A model generated the notes under the pieces. It saw only the letters and a list, made by a program, of their open reading frames with translations, did not search any database and was not told the DNA's origin. DNA of 64,000 nucleotides from Gelidibacter mesophilus DSM 14095 (GTDB lineage Bacteria > Bacteroidota > Bacteroidia > Flavobacteriales > Flavobacteriaceae): the NCBI RefSeq assembly GCF_000423005.1, contig NZ_KE383968.1:62001-126000 (forward strand), written 5' to 3'. Both the position numbers and the translations under genes were made by a program. Below are positions 1-7,425 of the stretch, in pieces. Positions within the stretch are counted from its first letter, which is position 1; the number at the start of each line of letters is the position of its first letter.

Positions 1-40
1 TTCTGATTTAGAGACTTATCACTGAAAAATAATGAACGAA

Positions 41-75
41 GACTGAAAACTGAGGACTGCAGACTGTAGACTGGC
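41..75. repeat. Intergenic heptad repeat (RACTGNN x5)
   Basis: Five consecutive 7-base units follow the pattern (G/A)ACTGNN: GACTGAA, AACTGAG, GACTGCA, GACTGTA, GACTGGC. The array is non-coding and lies downstream of arfB. Similar period-7 arrays occur at several other intergenic positions in this window. Confidence 0.75.
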
Positions 76-124
76 TGCCGTCCGAAGCTTTTACGAAGGC
101 GGGAATACTGCCAACTATAAAAAA

Positions 125-529
125 CTACTCCAATTCTGGTGGTTTCCGATTGGCCTTCTTGTCGGAGGTTTTACGCTTTGCCTTGAGCCGTTTTCTAATC
201 ACTGAACGAGGTGTTTTTGTGGGGATTCGCACTTTGGGGATGATTAATCCGTCTTTGATGAGTTCAAAAAACCGATTGATCACGAGTTCTATATTTTTAT
301 GTTGGCTTCGACTTTCTTCACATTGAAGCAAGAGGACATTTCCTTTGGTGAGTCGGCTACTAAGGTTTTTCTTTAATAACTCCTTTTCATCATCCAATAA
401 CCCAGTTGAAGCCTCCAAATCAAAAGACAACTCCACTTTTGAGGCCACTTTATTGACATTCTGACCACCAGCACCTGAGCTCCTGACGGCTTTAAATTGC
501 AACTCTGATTGAAGAAAGTCTTTGTTCAT
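125..529 (-). CDS. arfB: Peptide-chain-release-factor-like ribosome rescue protein ArfB
   Basis: This 134-residue protein is a stand-alone release-factor catalytic domain. A GGQ motif lies at residues 21-23 in the context SGAGGQNVNK, which is the peptidyl-tRNA hydrolysis loop of class I release factors. The codon-recognition domains of RF1 and RF2 are absent, and the C-terminus is a strongly basic tail (KRLKAKRK and onwards). This combination and length are diagnostic of ArfB/YaeJ/ICT1 proteins, which enter the empty mRNA channel of stalled ribosomes with the basic tail and release the nascent chain. The gene appears to be transcribed alone: about 210 bases separate it from the next leftward gene. 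The ATG follows an AT-rich stretch with no Shine-Dalgarno, as is usual in Bacteroidetes. Confidence 0.93.
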   Translation of the reverse strand: MNKDFLQSELQFKAVRSSGAGGQNVNKVASKVELSFDLEASTGLLDDEKELLKKNLSSRLTKGNVLLLQCEESRSQHKNIELVINRFFELIKDGLIIPKVRIPTKTPRSVIRKRLKAKRKTSDKKANRKPPELE

Positions 530-702
530 AAAAATAATTTAGAAACAGATTTCAAGGATTAAAAAACAAAAAGTCAGAATATTAAATGCCACCTTGAAAA
601 AATTAAAGAAGTCTTTTTTTTAAAAAATGATGAATTTAATCACTTCTAACTTATTGTGATACTCTAATTATTGCTTGCGCGGCGCACTTGTAAAAACATA
701 TT

Positions 703-723
703 GACTGCCAACTGAAGGCTGAA
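703..723. repeat. Intergenic heptad repeat (RRCTGNN x3)
   Basis: Three 7-base units, GACTGCC, AACTGAA and GGCTGAA, lie just beyond the stop of the DUF4301 gene. They match the pattern of the five-unit array at 41-75. The rest of the 530-739 gap is AT-rich and holds no gene that I can support. Confidence 0.65.
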
Positions 724-739
724 CACCACCCACAAAACC

Positions 740-2293
740 TCACTCTATCTGATGTGTCGGTTTTAACAAATCAGTGACAGTTTTTACTGGATTAAAAGTA
801 ATCAATGGTACTTCAACAAAAATAGTATTCCAATTGGCCATACTTCCGTTCCAAAGACCAGGCAATTCTAAAGCCATTAAATCTTTTCCAGCACTCGTTT
901 TCTTGGTGATAAAAGCAGTTTTAGGATCTACAAATGCTTGTAAGTCAAAAACTTCTCCTTTAAAGTTTTTGATGCCACATACCAAATCAACAGGATTAAA
1001 GTGTGTCGCGTTTTTTAGGATTTCGTTTTGTTTTTTATTTTCTTTATCAATCTGTGCCGACTCCACAATTTGAAGTGATATTTGTCCAGTTTCTCCCTTA
1101 ACCCAAAAAGGGCCACCACCAGGTTCGCCTTCATTTTTCACCATCCCACAAATACGGATGGGCCTATTCAAGATATCAAATAAATATTCTATTTGATATT
1201 TTGTTGAATATTTCTGAAATTCACTACTGATGACCACATTCAATTTGTGCTCTAGAAATTCAGAAATAGTGATAATATCCTGTTCTGAAACTTCTCCATT
1301 TTTAAGTTGCTTCAAATGCTCAAAGACCTCATGCTGAATCTCAAGCAGCATGCCCGCCAACACTTTCTTATATTTTGCGACCTCATCTTCATATTTATAG
1401 ACCACTACATTATCAATATTCTTTATAAAAATTACATCGGCGTCCATTTGGTTCAAATTCTCTAACAGCGCCCCGTGTCCTGAGGGTCTAAACGTTAATT
1501 GACTATCGTCTGCCCGGAAAAGTTCGTTTTCGGGAGTGACCGCAATAGTATCGGTGGTTTCCTTTTGATAAGAAAAAGAAATATTGAATTTGGTATTTGT
1601 TTTATGTTCTACAATGTCCTGAATACGTGAAAACTCATCATCAAACATGTCTTTATAAACTTCTGAGATTGTAAAATGCAGATACGCCGTATTATTTGAG
1701 GATGCATATAGCGCTGCTTCAAATAAATGCTCCTCAAAAGCCGTAGCCAAATGATCTTTATATTCATGAAATGGCAGTAGTCCTTTTGGATAAAAACCAT
1801 AATTCATTTTGTCGTCATCCATCATTGTTTTCACAAATAGTAATTTTTGTCTATCATTAGAATATGAGGCATAATCAGGATAGAATACTTTTACTCGCTC
1901 AAGAACCTTTTCGTAAAACGGTAACTTTTCGATACCTACAAAAAACAAAGATAAATCAGCATCTTTATGTTTATTGACAAATGAGTTGATAGTTTCATTT
2001 TCAGGAATGTATTCATCAATAAAACGAAACAAAGTTTTAAACATGCGTGTGGCGGCACCAGAAGCCGGAACAAATTTCGCTATGGTTACTGCATTTCTTT
2101 TGGTATCAAAATAATTGATATAATGCGCTTTTGATTCTTCAGAACTCTTTACAATACCATTGTTTATGGTGGCCGCCTTACTCAAATTCACAAATGGCAC
2201 ACCCGTTTCAAAAAGTTCAAGTTGCGATTGGATCTGAGCGAAGGTCAACCCTTTATTTTCAATTTGCTGAATATCGTTTTTTGTAAAATTCAC
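740..2293 (-). CDS. DUF4301 family protein
   Basis: This 517-residue cytoplasmic protein has no signal peptide or membrane segment. It matches what I recognise as the Bacteroidetes family DUF4301, whose function has not been established. Two conserved stretches stand out: VPASGAATRM at residues 75-84, and FRPSGHGALL at 268-277 followed by DADVIFIKNIDNVV at 284-297. They resemble the glycine-rich nucleotide loop and the later Asn/Asp motif of sugar-nucleotide pyrophosphorylases, so a nucleotidyltransferase-like fold is my inference and not a demonstrated activity. The start overlaps the stop of the upstream NadR-like kinase gene by four bases, so the two are probably co-translated. It is the last gene of a leftward cluster with the kinase, a PnuC transporter and a thiamine-binding-like protein. 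Confidence 0.8.
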   Translation of the reverse strand: MNFTKNDIQQIENKGLTFAQIQSQLELFETGVPFVNLSKAATINNGIVKSSEESKAHYINYFDTKRNAVTIAKFVPASGAATRMFKTLFRFIDEYIPENETINSFVNKHKDADLSLFFVGIEKLPFYEKVLERVKVFYPDYASYSNDRQKLLFVKTMMDDDKMNYGFYPKGLLPFHEYKDHLATAFEEHLFEAALYASSNNTAYLHFTISEVYKDMFDDEFSRIQDIVEHKTNTKFNISFSYQKETTDTIAVTPENELFRADDSQLTFRPSGHGALLENLNQMDADVIFIKNIDNVVVYKYEDEVAKYKKVLAGMLLEIQHEVFEHLKQLKNGEVSEQDIITISEFLEHKLNVVISSEFQKYSTKYQIEYLFDILNRPIRICGMVKNEGEPGGGPFWVKGETGQISLQIVESAQIDKENKKQNEILKNATHFNPVDLVCGIKNFKGEVFDLQAFVDPKTAFITKKTSAGKDLMALELPGLWNGSMANWNTIFVEVPLITFNPVKTVTDLLKPTHQIE

Positions 2294-2856
2294 ACTTTTA
2301 TTTTTATAAGTTCATCAATATGGTCTACAGCCAGCTTAAATCGCTCCTCAATAGATCCTTTCAATAAAATGTAGGGTTTGTTATAGGTCGTTAAGGCACT
2401 TTTAAAAGCGTTAAACATGGTTTCCCGCTCATTTGGTTTGTCTCTTAAATTATCAGCTTTCCACGGAATGTCAATATAAGTCAAAAAGTACAACTCGTAG
2501 GTGTTTTCAATAGCATATTTTTCCAAAACGGGATCACAGAATCCATCATAATAGAATTCTGAATAAACTTTAGTCTCTAATAAATCCGTATCACAAATAA
2601 GCACTTGATTTGCTTTTGGCGCCATTTTATTTTCGAGTCGCATTTGACCTTCAGCAATTGGCAGTGCGTTTTCTTTAGTCAGCAATTGATTGCTTCGCAA
2701 TTTTGCCTCAGCAAAAATACGGGAATATTCAGGAACAAAAACAGTATGATAATGTGTGGCCAATTGTTTAGCAAGCGTACTTTTTCCGGTTGACTCCGGC
2801 CCAAACAAGACCACTTTTATGCAATCTGCGAGGTCTTGTTTAAGCTTTTCTTCCAT
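2290..2856 (-). CDS. NadR-like P-loop kinase (AAA ATPase, nicotinamide-riboside-kinase-type)
   Basis: This is a 188-residue P-loop protein with Walker A GPESTGKST at residues 19-27. It resembles the C-terminal ribosylnicotinamide kinase domain of NadR but has no N-terminal adenylyltransferase or HTH domain. It would phosphorylate a small molecule from ATP. The adjacent PnuC-type transporter suggests the imported vitamin, either nicotinamide riboside or possibly thiamine given the thiamine-binding-like gene upstream, and phosphorylation would trap that vitamin in the cell. The coding region overlaps the 3' end of the transporter gene by 40 bases and the start of the DUF4301 gene by four, which indicates tight co-transcription. 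No later methionine precedes the Walker A, so the start is well fixed. The P-loop kinase call is secure; the substrate is not. Confidence 0.8.
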   Translation of the reverse strand: MEEKLKQDLADCIKVVLFGPESTGKSTLAKQLATHYHTVFVPEYSRIFAEAKLRSNQLLTKENALPIAEGQMRLENKMAPKANQVLICDTDLLETKVYSEFYYDGFCDPVLEKYAIENTYELYFLTYIDIPWKADNLRDKPNERETMFNAFKSALTTYNKPYILLKGSIEERFKLAVDHIDELIKIKV

Positions 2857-3449
2857 GCGATATATCCATAAATTGCTATAAAGGTAAATCCAAAATATTG
2901 TATGCTTGTAAAGGTAAATCCTTTATAGAAATAAAGTGGAATAGAAATCAAATCTCCTACAATCCAATAAATCCAATTCTCAACCTTACGTCTTGCCATG
3001 AGCCACATACCAACAAAAAATATGGCTGTGGTAATTGTATCAACATAAGCCACCCAACTGGTCCATTTGTCAAAGGTTTTATAGACGGTAAAAACGAAGC
3101 CCAATGTTGCAATAAAAATAACGACGCTCATTTTATTCTCCCAAGATGTCGTTTTTGAAATTGGAGTAACATGAGTGTTATCAACTTTTCTAGTCCAAAT
3201 ATACCAACCATATACACTCATGATGAAGTAGTATGCATTGATCATCATATCCCCTAAAAGCTCCCATTTCAATAACAGATAAACAAAAATACCCGTACTG
3301 ATCATTCCTGTTGGAAACACCCAAATGTTATTTTCCTTAGAGCTATAGACAGAAAGGAACCCAAAGATGACTGCCACAATTTCTAAAATAATGTCAATGG
3401 TGTCATAACCTGAATACTGACCGAAAAGAAAATCAAAAATGTGGCTCAT
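2817..3449 (-). CDS. pnuC: PnuC-family vitamin transporter (nicotinamide riboside or thiamine)
   Basis: This polytopic inner-membrane protein of about 210 residues has seven or eight hydrophobic helices. It carries the aromatic signature of the PnuC family (YYFIMSVYGWYIWTRK). PnuC proteins are facilitative transporters whose substrates are trapped by phosphorylation, and a matching kinase gene overlaps its 3' end. In Bacteroidetes some family members (PnuT) carry thiamine, and a thiamine-binding-like gene lies immediately upstream here, so NR and thiamine are both plausible. I prefer the internal ATG at 3447-3449 (beginning MSHIFDFLF). The alternative ATG ending at 3473 adds eight residues and lengthens the overlap with the upstream gene from 17 to 41 bases. 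Confidence 0.85.
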   Translation of the reverse strand: MSHIFDFLFGQYSGYDTIDIILEIVAVIFGFLSVYSSKENNIWVFPTGMISTGIFVYLLLKWELLGDMMINAYYFIMSVYGWYIWTRKVDNTHVTPISKTTSWENKMSVVIFIATLGFVFTVYKTFDKWTSWVAYVDTITTAIFFVGMWLMARRKVENWIYWIVGDLISIPLYFYKGFTFTSIQYFGFTFIAIYGYIAWKKSLNKTSQIA

Positions 3450-3693
3450 AATCGTGTCTATCGGATTTGACAATTTTCATATAGAGCAAACCGCGCTCAA
3501 TCAATGAAAACGCTTCTTTTATTTCTGCAGTCAATAGTTGCATGACAGCATCATAATCGCCATAGACTTGAGTACTCAAAGGGTTTTCTAAAACCGTAAG
3601 GCCTGAGGCTCTCAATTTTTTTATAAAATGAATGATGCTTGGTTCATAGTCATCATGCAAAGGTGTAAAGGTTAATTCTACTGATATTTTCAT
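3433..3693 (-). CDS. Thiamine-binding-like protein (MTH1187/YkoF-type)
   Basis: This 86-residue protein begins MKISVELTFTPL and has the alternating beta-alpha pattern of the MTH1187/YqgV/YkoF-like family, small ferredoxin-fold proteins. Members of that family are annotated as thiamine-binding. It has no signal peptide, so it is expected in the cytoplasm. Its 3' end overlaps the PnuC-family gene, so the two are almost certainly co-expressed. It is the main sequence-level argument that the transporter may handle thiamine or a thiamine precursor and not nicotinamide riboside. I see no TPP riboswitch in the short upstream spacer, which instead holds a CTGC-GAAA-GCAG hairpin. The family call is fairly confident; ligand binding is inferred. 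Confidence 0.72.
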   Translation of the reverse strand: MKISVELTFTPLHDDYEPSIIHFIKKLRASGLTVLENPLSTQVYGDYDAVMQLLTAEIKEAFSLIERGLLYMKIVKSDRHDYEPHF

Positions 3694-3698
3694 AATAT

Positions 3699-3716
3699 TT
3701 TCTGCGAAAGCAGGAA
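3699..3716. repeat. Small intergenic dyad (REP-like)
   Basis: The sequence TTCTGC-GAAA-GCAGGAAT forms a short hairpin in the spacer between the GGGP synthase gene and the thiamine-binding-like gene. Similar CCTGC/GCAGG dyads occur at 31317-31336 and 57364-57379. Confidence 0.5.
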
Positions 3717-3743
3717 TCTCTATTTAGTTAAACTTATATTTTT

Positions 3744-4505
3744 TTACTTTGGAAGCAAGGCATCTGATTTTGCTTTTTTTAGTTCATCAAAGAATCGTTC
3801 ATCTTCTTCAAATGCGGTTCCAATAACCACAATATCTGCTCCAGAAGCATAGGCGCTATCAAGTTGTTTGTTTGATTTAATGCCACCACCAACAATCAAA
3901 GGAATTTGCAATTCATTTTTTACGGATCGAATTATCTCTGCATTGATTGGCTCCATGGCGCCACTTCCCGCTTCAAGGTAAACGCACTTCATCCCTAAAA
4001 GCTCAGAGGCCTTTGCCGTATCTATGATCTCTTGGATGTTCTCCCTTCTTAAAGGCTGGGTTTTTGTAACGCGTTCCACCGCTGTCTCCTTACCATTCTC
4101 GATTAACAAATAACCTATTGGAATGATTTCAAGCTGCATCGTTCTTAAAACTGAAACTGCTTCAACCTGTTTCCCAATTAGATAATCAGGATTTCTGCCC
4201 GATATGAGGGACAAAAAAAGCAAACCATCAGCATGAGAGGATAACTGTGACACATCACCTGGAAATATAAGAACAGGCAGTGTTGTCAATTGTTTTATTT
4301 TTTGGATTAAGAGGCCTGTTTGATGAACTTCAACGGTGCTGCCACCTACGAAAATGTGCGTTGCTTTTGAAGCATTTAATTTTAACATAAATCCAGATAC
4401 ATTTTCAGATGCCATTTTATCTGGATCAATAAGCACTGCGAGGAGTTTTTCTCCTAGCGAAATAGCACTTAAAATGTCTTGATATAAATTGTTCTTTTTG
4501 GCCAC
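3744..4505 (-). CDS. Geranylgeranylglyceryl/heptaprenylglyceryl phosphate synthase (GGGPS family)
   Basis: This 253-residue TIM-barrel enzyme joins a polyprenyl diphosphate to sn-glycerol-1-phosphate through an ether bond. Diagnostic motifs are LIDPDK (25-30), IFVGGSTVE (51-59), FPGDVSQLS (from 81), YLEAGSGA (176-183), GGGIKS (207-212) and DIVVIGTAFE near the C-terminus. In archaea this step commits lipids to the ether-linked core. Firmicutes PcrB uses heptaprenyl diphosphate, and a GGGPS group is known from Bacteroidetes. A polyprenyl synthase gene that could supply substrate is at 61.3-62.3 kb. I see no glycerol-1-phosphate dehydrogenase in the window. The neighbours are a phosphopantetheinyl transferase upstream and the vitamin-transport cluster downstream. 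Chain-length specificity cannot be read by eye. Confidence 0.9.
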   Translation of the reverse strand: MAKKNNLYQDILSAISLGEKLLAVLIDPDKMASENVSGFMLKLNASKATHIFVGGSTVEVHQTGLLIQKIKQLTTLPVLIFPGDVSQLSSHADGLLFLSLISGRNPDYLIGKQVEAVSVLRTMQLEIIPIGYLLIENGKETAVERVTKTQPLRRENIQEIIDTAKASELLGMKCVYLEAGSGAMEPINAEIIRSVKNELQIPLIVGGGIKSNKQLDSAYASGADIVVIGTAFEEDERFFDELKKAKSDALLPK

Positions 4506-4594
4506 AAATATTCTTCTCCTAATTAATTTTTATCATCTCTATTATAACTACAAGACATTGCTTAATAATTAATGCCCAATTGTTAAAAAACTCT

Positions 4595-4622
4595 GAACTC
4601 ACAACTGATAACTCATTACTCA
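4595..4622. repeat. Heptad repeat running into the 3' end of the PPTase gene
   Basis: Four 7-base units (GAACTCA, CAACTGA, TAACTCA, TTACTCA) keep the register across the stop codon of the phosphopantetheinyl transferase gene. The last unit encodes that gene's C-terminus. Confidence 0.6.
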
Positions 4623-5242
4623 AAAACATACGCACATGTAAACCCTTCAAACTCAAAAAAATGACTCGTATATCTGTATTTTTTATCGTTATAATCAATC
4701 CACGCTACCGTATCCTCATCGGTCATCATAAATGGAATCACTAAAAAGTGCTTTCTGAACAGCATGCCAGGCGTTGCAAACAATTTGTACAAAGATTCTT
4801 TGACGCACCATATCACAATGAGTTTATTCACGTAATCATCCGCAGTTTTATCTAGATAATCAAACTCATAACCTATAAATTTATGAGCTATTACTGCTAC
4901 TTTTTCGCGTTGTTTCTCAATGTCGATACCTACGTCACGATCGCTCACAATAATTCCAGAGAAAGTAAATGAATGGGTAATAGAAATATGTTTACCATCC
5001 TTTAAATGAGGTTTTCCGTTTTCGTCGTAAAACAGATCGTGATCCGTATATCCAAACTCTGCCAAGAGATGCCTCACACTTAAAAATCCGCGTCGGTGGA
5101 GTTCGCTTTTCATCCCCAGCACTCGCGTCATAGAAACCTCCGTCAAGGTAATGGACTGCAAAAGAGTCTCGTAGGATTCGGATATTTTCCAGATTTTAAC
5201 AGTAGTTTGTGAATTTGGAGCAATGGTTTTATATAAAGGCAT
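4616..5242 (-). CDS. 4'-phosphopantetheinyl transferase superfamily protein
   Basis: This 208-residue protein has the two magnesium-binding signatures of Sfp/AcpS-type transferases: GIDIE at residues 105-109 and WCVKES at 145-150, with the preceding ISITHS stretch. It would transfer the phosphopantetheine arm of CoA to a serine of acyl or peptidyl carrier proteins. No carrier protein or polyketide/NRPS gene is nearby, so the target is probably housekeeping ACP or one encoded elsewhere. The gene is divergent from ahcY, with a 160-base intergenic region between them. A period-7 repeat overlaps its stop codon, so the last residues may be of recent origin. The family is clear; the carrier partner is unknown. 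Confidence 0.88.
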   Translation of the reverse strand: MPLYKTIAPNSQTTVKIWKISESYETLLQSITLTEVSMTRVLGMKSELHRRGFLSVRHLLAEFGYTDHDLFYDENGKPHLKDGKHISITHSFTFSGIIVSDRDVGIDIEKQREKVAVIAHKFIGYEFDYLDKTADDYVNKLIVIWCVKESLYKLFATPGMLFRKHFLVIPFMMTDEDTVAWIDYNDKKYRYTSHFFEFEGFTCAYVFE

Positions 5243-5265
5243 TTATCTTTCTCGAAGTTATTAAT

Positions 5266-5273
5266 TATCTTTG
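5266..5273 (+). promoter_or_regulatory. ahcY promoter -7 box (TATCTTTG)
   Basis: TATCTTTG matches the Bacteroidetes -7 consensus TAnnTTTG. It lies about 130 bases before the ahcY ATG and so predicts a leader of roughly 125 nt. I do not recognise a SAH or SAM riboswitch in that leader. Confidence 0.6.
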
Positions 5274-5402
5274 CAGTCGCAAAACAAACTATAGAAACAA
5301 ATATACAATTATGTAATACTTTAAACAACCTCGGAAGTTTATAATAAAAACAAAAAGTACAGGATTGTATAAGAGCTGTAGAAAACAATAAAAAAACAAT
5401 AT

Positions 5403-6719
5403 ATGAACACGAAAACATTGCCTTACGTACCTTATAAAGTCAAAGACATTTCACTTGCGGCTTGGGGAAGAAAAGAAATAGAGTTAGCCGAAGCTGAAAT
5501 GCCTGGTTTAATGAGCCTTCGCGACGAATTCGGAAGCTCCCAACCACTTAAAGGTGCGCGTATTGCTGGGTGTTTACACATGACCATTCAAACAGCCGTA
5601 TTGATTGAAACTTTAAAAGCCCTTGGTGCGGAAGTCACTTGGAGTTCTTGTAATATTTTCTCTACTCAAGACCAGGCTGCTGCTGCTATGGCTGACGCCG
5701 GAATTCCGGTATATGCATGGAAAGGAATGAACGAAGAAGAATTCAATTGGTGTATTGAGCAAACCTTGTTTTTTGGTGAAGACAGAAAGCCCTTAAATAT
5801 GATCTTGGACGATGGTGGTGATTTGACCAACATGGTATTTGATAAATATCCAGAATTAATGGCTGGTATCAACGGGCTTTCTGAAGAAACGACTACAGGT
5901 GTCCACAGACTTTATGAACGTATGAAAAACGGCACCTTATCAATGCCTGCAATCAACGTAAACGATTCTGTAACAAAATCAAAATTTGATAATAAATACG
6001 GCTGTCGTGAAAGTGCAGTTGACGCTGTACGTCGTGCAACCGATTTAATGTTGGCTGGAAAACGCGTTGTTGTTTGTGGCTATGGTGATGTTGGCAAAGG
6101 AACTGCTGCCTCTTTTAAGGGTGCTGGAAGTATTGTTACGGTTACGGAAATTGATCCAATTTGTGCATTACAAGCGGCTATGGATGGTTTTGAAGTGAAA
6201 AAACTGGAGACAGTTGTTGCCAATGCTGATATTGTAATTACAACTACAGGAAACAAAGACATCGTTCAGGGGAAACACTTTAAAATGATGAAGGATAAAA
6301 CGGTTGTTTGTAATATTGGACACTTTGACAACGAAATTGAAATGTCTTGGTTGAACAAAAATTTTGGGGATACTAAGGTTGAAATCAAACCACAAGTTGA
6401 TAAATATACTGTAAATGGAAATGACATCATCATTTTGGCTGAAGGTCGTTTGGTAAACTTAGGCTGTGCTACTGGACATCCAAGTTTTGTAATGAGCAAC
6501 TCTTTTACCAACCAAACGTTGGCACAACTTGAATTGTGGACCAACAGAGATGCTTACAAAAATGAAGTGTATATGTTGCCTAAACATTTAGATGAAAAAG
6601 TGGCTAAATTACATTTGGCAAAAATTGGTGTAGAATTGACTGAATTACGTGACGAGCAAGCTGAATATATTGGCGTTGCGGTTGAAGGCCCTTACAAACC
6701 AGAATACTATAGGTACTAA
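5403..6719 (+). CDS. ahcY: Adenosylhomocysteinase (S-adenosyl-L-homocysteine hydrolase)
   Basis: This 438-residue NAD-dependent enzyme reversibly hydrolyses S-adenosylhomocysteine to adenosine and homocysteine. It relieves product inhibition of methyltransferases and feeds methionine regeneration. The NAD-binding Rossmann loop reads [15 protein letters not shown], the substrate region contains the [11 protein letters not shown] stretch, and the protein ends with the family-typical KPEYYRY, a C-terminus that reaches into the neighbouring subunit. The length is normal. The gene is monocistronic: a -7 box lies about 130 bases upstream and a near-perfect terminator hairpin follows the stop. Its partner steps (metK, metE/metH) are not in the window. 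Confidence 0.98.
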   Translation: MNTKTLPYVPYKVKDISLAAWGRKEIELAEAEMPGLMSLRDEFGSSQPLKGARIAGCLHMTIQTAVLIETLKALGAEVTWSSCNIFSTQDQAAAAMADAGIPVYAWKGMNEEEFNWCIEQTLFFGEDRKPLNMILDDGGDLTNMVFDKYPELMAGINGLSEETTTGVHRLYERMKNGTLSMPAINVNDSVTKSKFDNKYGCRESAVDAVRRATDLMLAGKRVVVCGYGDVGKGTAASFKGAGSIVTVTEIDPICALQAAMDGFEVKKLETVVANADIVITTTGNKDIVQGKHFKMMKDKTVVCNIGHFDNEIEMSWLNKNFGDTKVEIKPQVDKYTVNGNDIIILAEGRLVNLGCATGHPSFVMSNSFTNQTLAQLELWTNRDAYKNEVYMLPKHLDEKVAKLHLAKIGVELTELRDEQAEYIGVAVEGPYKPEYYRY

Positions 6720-6740
6720 AATTCGAAAATCATAAATTCC

Positions 6741-6772
6741 AAATCCCAAGCCGCAAGGTTTGGGATTTTTTT
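6741..6772 (+). terminator. Intrinsic terminator of ahcY
   Basis: Bases 6741-6752 pair with 6757-6768 around a GCAA tetraloop, giving a 12-bp stem with one G-U pair, followed by a T run. The left arm is built from period-7 units that start directly after the ahcY stop. Confidence 0.9.
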
Positions 6773-6883
6773 ATTTTTGTCCTTTTGAAAATCTTTCATC
6801 ACCAATAACACCTCCTCAAACTTTTGTTAAACCTCTAAGCTTTTTTCTATTTCAACTAGAAATTTTATAATTTAGAGCGTCTC

Positions 6884-7354
6884 ATGACTTATGATAAACC
6901 CAATATAATCGTTCCAAGATTTAATGAAGCGTCAGGTTTCTACACTACCAAAAAACGCTCAAGAATGATGAGCAAGATCCGTGGCAAGAACACAAAACCT
7001 GAGCTTTTGTTTAGAAAGGCCTTGTGGCATAAAAACGTCCGCTACCGGGTAGACAGCAGACAAGTGCCTGGAAAGCCAGATATCTCGATCAAAAAATACA
7101 ACCTCGCTATTTTTATTGATGGCGAGTTTTGGCATGGCTATAATTGGGACGAACGAAAGAATAGCATAAAAAGCAATCGCAAATTCTGGCTTCCTAAGAT
7201 TGAACGCAATATGCAACGAGACAGACAAGTCAATCAAGAACTATTTGAAAAAGGCTATACCGTTTTCCGATTTTGGTCCAAAGAAATCTTGAATGATTTG
7301 GATCGCTGTATTAATGATGTCCTAATGTTTATAGCCACTGGAGAAAACACATAA
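6884..7354 (+). CDS. Very-short-patch-repair-type endonuclease (Vsr family), orphan
   Basis: This 156-residue protein has the Vsr arrangement: SRMMSKIRGKNTKPE near residues 26-40, PGKPD at 62-66 with the catalytic aspartate, and IFIDGEFWHG at 76-85. In E. coli, Vsr nicks at T:G mismatches that arise by deamination of Dcm-methylated cytosine. Here the segment after FWHG (YNWDERKN) lacks the zinc-binding cysteines and histidines of E. coli Vsr, so structural zinc is probably missing. No cytosine methyltransferase gene is within the window, which is unusual for a gene that normally accompanies one. The gene stands alone between ahcY and a convergent peptidase gene. It is either a housekeeping mismatch nuclease or a remnant of a restriction-modification system. 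Confidence 0.85.
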   Translation: MTYDKPNIIVPRFNEASGFYTTKKRSRMMSKIRGKNTKPELLFRKALWHKNVRYRVDSRQVPGKPDISIKKYNLAIFIDGEFWHGYNWDERKNSIKSNRKFWLPKIERNMQRDRQVNQELFEKGYTVFRFWSKEILNDLDRCINDVLMFIATGENT

Positions 7355-7374
7355 GACGAACTCATTTCAAAAGA

Positions 7375-7404
7375 AAACCCCTTCATAATTAAATAAAAGG
7401 GTTT
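7375..7404. terminator. Hairpin between convergent vsr and S46 peptidase genes
   Basis: AAACCC at 7375-7380 pairs with GGGTTT at 7399-7404 around an AT-rich loop. It lies between two convergent genes and probably serves both, although neither side has a long uninterrupted T tract. Confidence 0.55.
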
Positions 7405-7425
7405 GGTTCTTAATTTTCAATCTTA

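Noticed and set aside
5274-5402. Possible SAH or SAM riboswitch in the 125-nt ahcY leader
   Set aside because: The leader is AT-rich, with no stable multi-stem structure or conserved riboswitch bases that I could identify by eye.
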